From contig CAMRHE010000356.1 in assembly GCA_947044405.1 (NCBI GenBank), positions 1,116,001-1,180,000 of the forward strand: DNA of 64,000 nucleotides, given 5' to 3'. The stretch comes from Leptodactylus fallax (lineage: Eukaryota > Chordata > Amphibia > Anura > Leptodactylidae). Positions 57,800 through 64,000 of this stretch are shown piece by piece (within the stretch, counting starts at the first letter, position 1; each line of letters opens with the position of its first letter). A program made the translations under genes and the position numbers. The notes beneath the pieces were generated by a model that was not told where the DNA came from, searched no databases, and saw nothing but the letters and a program-made list of their open reading frames with translations.

Positions 57800-58495
57800 C
57801 CAACTTTAGTTATGAATGTATCAGGCATAATAATCCTTGATCATAGAAAGCGTAGGATACTTATTAGCAAGCACTTATTCAGCCTATTGTAAGCTCTTCA
57901 GAAACAGACATTCTCATCAAGCTGAGATTTTATGAAGCAAAGTAGTGTATCAGAGGATTATTAGAAGATGAAACTTTTTAGTAAGATAGCAATCCTAATC
58001 GTGTATATTTGTGTCATATCAATTTACTCTCTACAGATGGTGTCATTAATTTAGTTGTAATCTGTAATAAAAGCCTTATGCTTATTTACAGAGAAGACTT
58101 TTCCTACCATTTCTAAGGCTTGTTAAATAATCTTACATAGGATAACATGAGGCTGTACTGCTTTTGTAGATCTACAAGTCCCAACATGTTCTGCCATCTA
58201 GATTTCTCAAATGTTCTGGAATCTGCAGGTCTAAACCCTGTTACGTAAACCTAACACGAGAATATTTCAATTTAAACATCAACCTCTTTAACCATCTTAG
58301 GCCAAGAGAAAAATGTTCTTTTGACTTTCTTCAAGCAGGCATTAAGCCAGCATATCTTATGTTTTATAGCACAGGATAGCAATACATTAGCATATATCAG
58401 AGTCTTCCCTCAGAAGTACACGTCAGGAAATCTTTCTGACGTATACCTCTAAAGGAAGGTTGGAGCAAGGGGTGGGGGGAGGGATACTATTCTTT
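57800..58495. other. No gene recognised
   Basis: No feature supported. Confidence 0.45.
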
Positions 58496-58499
58496 CTGT

Positions 58500-58765
58500 G
58501 CATGAAAAGTGGTGTAGATATGGCGGAGCTTTGGAGCACAAACTTTTTTGTGCCAAAGATGTCACACTTTCTCCTTTCTGTGCTCTGCTCACCACCTTTT
58601 ATGAAAGTGAGTAGAGTGGGGCAGGTATCAAGGTGGGTCAGGATGAGGAGGTTTCAACAAATTTACTGTAACTCATGCCAGAAAATGGGTGTGAGTTACC
58701 AGAAATCTATGCCAGTCCAGGATGCATTCTCTGCCAATGGTCTTGATAAGTCTCCCCCATTGAGT
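58500..58765. repeat. MITE-like fragment ending ttgataagtctccccca
   Basis: The right end ggtcttgataagtctccccc resembles the right end of the next element (agtcttgataaatttcctcc). Shared interior phrases include gcagagta/gcagag...gggcaga-atcaaggtggg. The left end is not clear. Confidence 0.5.
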
Positions 58766-58872
58766 TGCTTTATATTTATTTTTCAGTACATTGTGTGGTT
58801 AAGTACCATACATAGGAAGCAGCAGAAGGAGCTACATCTGCCGGTGTGTGGCTTCATCTTCAATATAATTAC

Positions 58873-59113
58873 TGGGGGGAATTTATTAACCCATCTATGC
58901 CAGTTAGTGTATTAAGGCTTGTGTTTAATGCATGGTCCTGTCTAAACATGTGCTACATTGTTCATTCTTCACCTCTCTCCACTTTTTGCAGAGCAGGGCA
59001 GAGATCAAGGTGGGCCAGAACTCACGGCAGAAAACTGGCATGACCTATACATGAAATCTACACCAGTTCTTGACCTGGTAGAGGAAACGCCAGTCTTGAT
59101 AAATTTCCTCCAC
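58873..59113. mobile_element. MITE (tgggggaatttattaa... ends)
   Basis: gggggaatttattaacccat...gccagt at the left is mirrored by cgccagtcttgataaatttc, then ctcca, at the right. The target duplication was not resolved. Confidence 0.65.
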
Positions 59114-59214
59114 TGTGCTATTTAAAAAATGTTACTCAAGAACACCATGTTTGTTCAAGGAGCCTAAATGGCTCTTTTCACACAGATGACATATGATTTT
59201 TTTTTTTTTTTATA

Positions 59215-59475
59215 TATATATTTTTTACTTTTTATTTTTTTTTACTTCTATTACAGGCTCACTAGAGTAGCCTTTACTAGAAATCATAAAATGACAAGTC
59301 TAGGAGCCTTCAGTAGGCTCCAGGCTGTCATAATAATGCATCTCGAGCCCCCGTCCTCACTACAGGTACTGATCATGGGCATTGCTGCCAGGTCTCCGCT
59401 GTAGAGATCCGGCAGCTATGGCGGCTGCTCAGCTCCTGAGTGGCCATTGTACTCGAACACCCGATATCTGCTGTA
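59215..59475 (+). repeat. Old fragment of the large repeat family (right end)
   Basis: taggagccttcagtaggctc, ccaggctgtcataataatgc and gatatctgctgtaatagtac correspond to 36700-36915 (gggagccttcaatagg, gactgtcatagcaatg, gatatccgccatactattac). Confidence 0.65.
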
Positions 59476-59479
59476 ATAG

Positions 59480-61135
59480 TACGGCAGACACAGTGGAGTA
59501 TTGGGATAACTATAGTATGCGCCACCCAAGACGCTGAACCTGTAATCACGCTTACCAAATGTACACTACAGGTGCACTGGTTCGCTGAACCCACTGAACT
59601 ATTGCTGTCCACTTGACTCAACTAGCTCATCGGGTCTTACAATATGTTTCCTTTTCCCTTTCCAGCAGCAACCTATCACCCTGCTACTATGAGCCATGTA
59701 AGCAAGGCTTATGCTACCTTGAGTAGCCGAGGAAAGCCTGACCTCAGTAGGTTAATCCATGAGAGAGTAATACACAGCTTCTTCTGCAGTGCAACAGTCC
59801 CTATGGAGCTTTATAAACTCTTAAAGAAACATCACACTTGCAAATGTTATGCACATCAAATACCACATAATGCAAAGGTCAATGCAATAGATATGCATTA
59901 CACAATAAAACATTGCAACATACTACTACAATGCGCATATTCACAGCACCAAACTCCCTTGGTCCTGTGCCTATGCTATGACTACGTTTGCAGCCCACTC
60001 TTCCCCCACTTGTCCCAAGCAAGTCAAACGCTTTGATAGGAAAACTAGCCAACTGTTCAAGGTATGTGTTTGCACCACCTTACACTATTTGTTGAAAGTT
60101 GGTTAAATGCTTTTACAGGGGGTAATAAACACAGGTAAGGAGTCTGTATTTAAGAGATCCCTGGAAATACATTTAGAAATTGGGTTGAGCTGCAATATCG
60201 CCAACCCATAAACAGGAGTGACACGGATTCTAAAAGAAAATAGCATACTCTTCTTACTAATCTGAGACCACGCATTAATAGAAAAGTCAAAGGGATATAT
60301 ATTCTTTAATATAAAGATGTTCTGCTAAATTAGAAAATAATTTCCTACCCTTTTACACTTACCTCGTACGTGACCTCCTCTGGCTTGTGGAGGTGGTGTG
60401 TATGCCTGTATTTTTCCTACATTCTAATTTTAGTATCATTATCTGCTGTGAAAATACTGAAAATGTGGATTCTCTCAACACAAATGTCAGCACTCAACAC
60501 AAATGTCATTTCTATGTATGTGTGGGTATTTTTTTATTACCTGCAAAAGCTTTTACAATAGGCAAAATATTTTTTTTTTGATTGCACAATTCATACATGG
60601 CAGATGTCGAGGCCAAATGTTGTCCGGTGGCCCTAAAATTGGGGGTTCGGATGATGATGAAACAGTTCAGTGCAGGTGCAGATATAAGATCTGCATGGCT
60701 GGTAGAAGAATCTTCTGTATATGTACCTGCAGTAAATACTTTCAGCACTTGTGCTGTATTGGACACAGCCAACACCCATCTTGGGAACCTATACCCACTT
60801 CAACTTATTTACAAGCGTTACCCATGGGGGTGAGGGAAGGTGGCTTCATAGTGTGAAGCTAAGTCAAACCCAGAAAGTGTTTTATTATTTCTCAAGCCAT
60901 TAAACATGTGTGACATTTCTGAAATTTATTGGAAAAGCCTTTTACATAATATTCCCTGGGGAAAAGAATGACTGTGAAACACTAACCCTTCAGCTGTCCT
61001 CTTCTGTAATCCAGTGTTGTCACAATTAGAACTGCAGTGGACAATATTACCCACCCTTCCCAGACTCTGATGGGCAAAGATACATCTCTCACCCCCTTAC
61101 CCTGCCAATGAGTAAACTTGGCATCAAGTAGTCAA
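59480..61135. other. No gene recognised
   Basis: A 130-codon open stretch at 59644-60036 has no recognisable domain and atypical composition; I do not call it a gene. Confidence 0.4.
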
Positions 61136-61139
61136 AGTG

Positions 61140-62640
61140 TAAACTTTTTGATAACTCTCTGGAATTTTTTTCTTTAGTTTCTAGTGATTTGCACTGAAAG
61201 CTTAATACAAGTGAATAGAAATAGAAGCATTGTGTATTTCACTTATTCACTATAAATATCATAATATATCCATAATATATCCACAACAATTTTTTTTAGA
61301 AGAAATTGGGATCAGCTTAAAGAGAGCCTGTTATCTCTCCAGACATGCGTTACATTGTCCAATCAGTTAATGGTAACAACAATTGTCAGTTTTCCATTTT
61401 ATAAGAAATATTAGTATTTATTAAAATAGAAAGGGTACAATAGACACAAGTCCTCTTAAACCTTTTTATACATTGCCGTTTTTGATGATGAGTTTTAAGG
61501 CAAGGGGGAGGGCTTGTGCAACCAGGACATGGGCCCCAGGTGGTATATGGGGTTTGTGCAGAAGCGTTTCACATTGTTCCGCTGTGGATTGTTGGAGTTA
61601 AAGCAACATTCAACCAGTCATATATCTGTGCCAAGCTGTTTTCATAACTTTCATAAAATGACTAGAGGCAGCACAAATATATATGCGGCCACTTGAAACA
61701 TTCAAGGCATATCCTGTGACTATGACATAACTGTCCATGATGGGAATACCCCTTTAAGAGTTTCTGTTTTACTTTGCTTCCTCTTGAAATACACTTCTGG
61801 CTTTGGCTAAAACATGTATCAAAAACCACATAGAATGAGCCCTGTGTGACTTTGGTGGTAAACATATTTTTATATGGAATTGTGTTACCACATATATACA
61901 TTTTAAAGTATTGTCCACATTTCATTGCTTCTAGTTAATAATTCTTTGTAATGTCATTTATGGTATCTTTACTTGACATTCAAAAAGGTGGCGTTATGAG
62001 CAAGTTCTTCTTTTCCACCAATGAGGTCTTATTTCCATATTCCTTACCCAGAATTCTTAGCAGGGCATACATGGTCTAATAAGTCCCTGTACCATCTATC
62101 CCTAATGAGAGATATTACCAATGAAATAAAGTACCACATGGATGTTTACTAACAATAAGAGAAAATCCGTAAGAAGGAACATTCCTCCCATCTAGTGTTA
62201 TAGACTTCTAGGTGAAACTTATTACAGTGTGTCACAGAATGACAACTCCCTGGAATTTTTTCTACAGTTTTTAATGATTTGCACTGGATAATGCAAATTA
62301 ATGGAAATACAGTGTGTATGGTTCACTTATTCAATGCAGTTATTACAATATATTATATTTAAGAAGACATTTGAGTAAGTTTAGAGAGGACATATCTCTT
62401 TAGACAGGTGTTAAATTGTCCAGTCGGTGCATTCTAGTCAATAATTGTTTGTAATGTCATTTATGGTATTTTACTTGACATTATATTAGGAAATATTTAT
62501 CATGATATTATTATCAATTATTATCCCCAGATCTACCAATTCTTTTCAATTACTAACACTATAAAAAAAACCCACATGGATGTTTACAAACAATATGAGA
62601 AAATCTGTAAGAAGGAATGTTCCTCCCACAAATGCTCTGA
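61140..62640. repeat. Diverged direct duplication with an insertion in the first copy
   Basis: 61140-61370 aligns with 62215-62445 (ctctggaatttttt, gatttgcactg, ttcacttattca, acattgtccaatcagt against aattgtccagtcggt). 61925-62210 aligns with 62443-62640 (ttgtaatgtcatttatggta, cacatggatgtttac, gagaaaatc-gtaagaagga). About 550 bp (61375-61925) is present only in the first copy. Confidence 0.75.
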
Positions 62641-62644
62641 CTAA

Positions 62645-63210
62645 TCCTGGGCATGTTTCATGGACATATAGAATCTATACAATTCTTTTCTGCCTCAGTA
62701 ACAGAGAAAGCTATAAATAGTGCTATTAAGAGCGCTGCAGTTGTCTCATTACTTCCGGTTTCTGTGCCATTCCCTGGATTGTGGAAGGCGTTACTGCTGC
62801 CAGACAAGAGAGTTGGTAAACAGGCCTCGCTGGAGAAATGTGGAGTACAGATTTTTGTGAATGGAATTGCTTTCTGTGCAGTCATTGAACAAATCTATGA
62901 TTCTACTACAGTAATGACAGGCAATGATCGATGAAGACGAGAGCATCTCTACACCTAAAGTATATTAGCTAGTGCATCTTAGAATGTCGTATAAAGGTAT
63001 AGAGAACCTTACACCACTATTTCTGCAATGAAATAAAGTTAGTGGGGTGCATGGGATTCATATTTTACATAAATAGAGACTGAATACTTTCTTTCTATAA
63101 ATTGCTGTATACAAGAGATAGGAGCTCCAACAATATTCCTTCAGCTACTGAAAACACTATGCAGATGTCCCAGGCATAGAATATTAACCAATCAAATGTC
63201 AGATAAGAAA
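62645..63210. other. No gene recognised
   Basis: A 93-codon open stretch at 62653-62934 has no recognisable motif. Confidence 0.4.
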
Positions 63211-63212
63211 TT

Positions 63213-63480
63213 TTAAAGGGAGTCTGTCAACAGGAAAATTGGTATTAAACTAAGAGTATCTTTTAGGGTGGCTTTTACACTTTCCAAAGATGCCTTTCTT
63301 ATTCCGCTTCGCAGCTTTATTTTCATGAAAATCAGTGTTTTATTCTTATACAAATTAGCTGAGAAGGGCTTTAGGGGCATTTCTTCTCCTGCCAGGGCTT
63401 CCTCCCATCTTTCCCATATTTGTGCAGTCTTTCGGACAGGCTTGCATGTGTTTTAAATGATGCCAGAGTCCTTTAGTTGT
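63213..63480 (+). mobile_element. TTAA MITE, left end (ttaaagggagtctgtcaaca)
   Basis: ttaaagggagtctgtcaaca at 63213 is the start of the family also seen at 11937 and 46372. A right end was not found before the next element; it may lie beyond it. Confidence 0.5.
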
Positions 63481-63500
63481 AGCCCATCCAGAATCCTTTT

Positions 63501-63836
63501 TAAGGCTAAGGCCCCATGTGGTGTCCCGCAGCAAAAAAGCGCTGCGGGAAAAACCGCAGCGACAACTCATGGCGGTTCTTCCCGCAGCACTTTTGACAGA
63601 AAGTTTGCAGAGTTTTCCTCTGTGGACTTTCTGCTTCAATCATACCTATAGGGAAACCACCGGTGTTTCTGAAAGTATAATTGACATACTGCGATTTCCA
63701 GAACCACAACGGTTTTGGAAATCGCAGCATTTCCGCTGCAGGTATTTTTCTGCAATGTGTAGATGGGATTCGCTAGAATCTCATCCACCTTGCAGGGACT
63801 GTAAAATGCCATGGTATTGTCGGGCCCCGGCCTTAG
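63501..63836. mobile_element. MITE family B, copy in reverse orientation
   Basis: ggctaaggccccatgtggtg at the left and tgtcgggccccggccttag at the right. Interior agaaagtttgcagagttttc and ttccagaaccacaacggttttggaa are the reverse complement of 9891-10247. Perfect gcagcaaaaaagcgctgcggg foldbacks lie near the left end. Confidence 0.88.
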
Positions 63837-63839
63837 ACT

Positions 63840-64000
63840 CTCCCTCTGTTTATTTAATTGGGAAAAAGTAGTTGCAGGTTCTCTGTAAGAAGCTAGTGAC
63901 TGAGGATTCTACCCTAGGATCCTGGAAAAGGGTGGGGACAAACATGAACTTCTGCACTGATGCTAGATAGGAGGTTCTTTTTTGGGGGTTAGATTTAGAT
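63840..64000. other. Window end, nothing recognised
   Basis: No feature seen. Confidence 0.4.

Noticed and set aside
58460..58915. A 151-codon plus-strand frame
   Set aside because: It overlaps MITE-like sequence and has no recognisable motif.
62653..62934. 93-codon open stretch, possible exon
   Set aside because: No motif, no splice evidence, adjacent to a duplicated noncoding segment.
1..64000. CRISPR arrays, bacterial operons, phage or plasmid features
   Set aside because: Tandem arrays here lack the regular repeat-spacer pattern, and all gene content is eukaryotic transposable elements.

Overview
The window looks like nuclear DNA of a vertebrate, most probably an anuran amphibian (frog or toad). 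It is AT-rich, has no long host reading frame, and is packed with several Tc1-like transposons, L2- and L1-type LINE pieces, a Penelope-like retroelement, a solo LTR and many TTAA-flanked or hAT-like non-autonomous elements of the kinds common in frog genomes. I recognise no host protein-coding exon, tRNA, rRNA or CRISPR array. The coding sequences I can name all belong to transposable elements, and only one (a Tc1 transposase at 51235-52305) is uninterrupted.

Layout. 1-4238: right part of a large unclassified repeat, with an array of ~390-bp units that turns into alternating inverted blocks and ends in three perfect hairpins. 5921-6607: a hairpin-rich element with a 6-bp target duplication. 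7699-13581: TTAA elements and a 1.1-kb hAT-like element. 14525-16651: an inverted-repeat element invaded by a 5'-truncated L1 and by an L2-type tail that was itself invaded by a solo LTR. 16881-22730: a large palindromic element whose right arm is split by a 5.2-kb composite carrying two Tc1 copies and two minisatellites. 23452-24804: two hAT-like elements with clear 8-bp duplications. 29440-31060: a Tc1 relic and a TTAA element with another TTAA element inside it. 35340-36925: a second copy of the 1-4238 type of repeat, interrupted by a TTAA element. 39494-42262: a frameshifted Tc1, a Penelope-like tail and a duplicated Tc1 end. 44530-46776: an L2-like LINE end, a minisatellite-cored element and a TTAA element. 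50837-53330: the intact Tc1 followed by an L1 3' end. 54606-57795: a long broken L2-like LINE interrupted by a Penelope-like element with a 14-bp target duplication. 58500-63836: small MITEs and a direct duplication at 61140-62640.

The elements interact only through insertion. Several nests can be ordered because a second copy, or the opposite arm of a palindrome, supplies the empty site. The most useful leads are the intact Tc1, the palindrome and composite nest, the related minisatellite core in at least three separate hAT-like elements, the hammerhead-ribozyme-like motifs in the two Penelope-like tails, and the 687-bp element with iteron-like palindromes. Apparently single-copy stretches (about 10.9-11.7, 34.3-34.75, 38.2-38.7 and 50.15-50.7 kb) could hold conserved noncoding sequence, which cannot be judged without alignment to other genomes.
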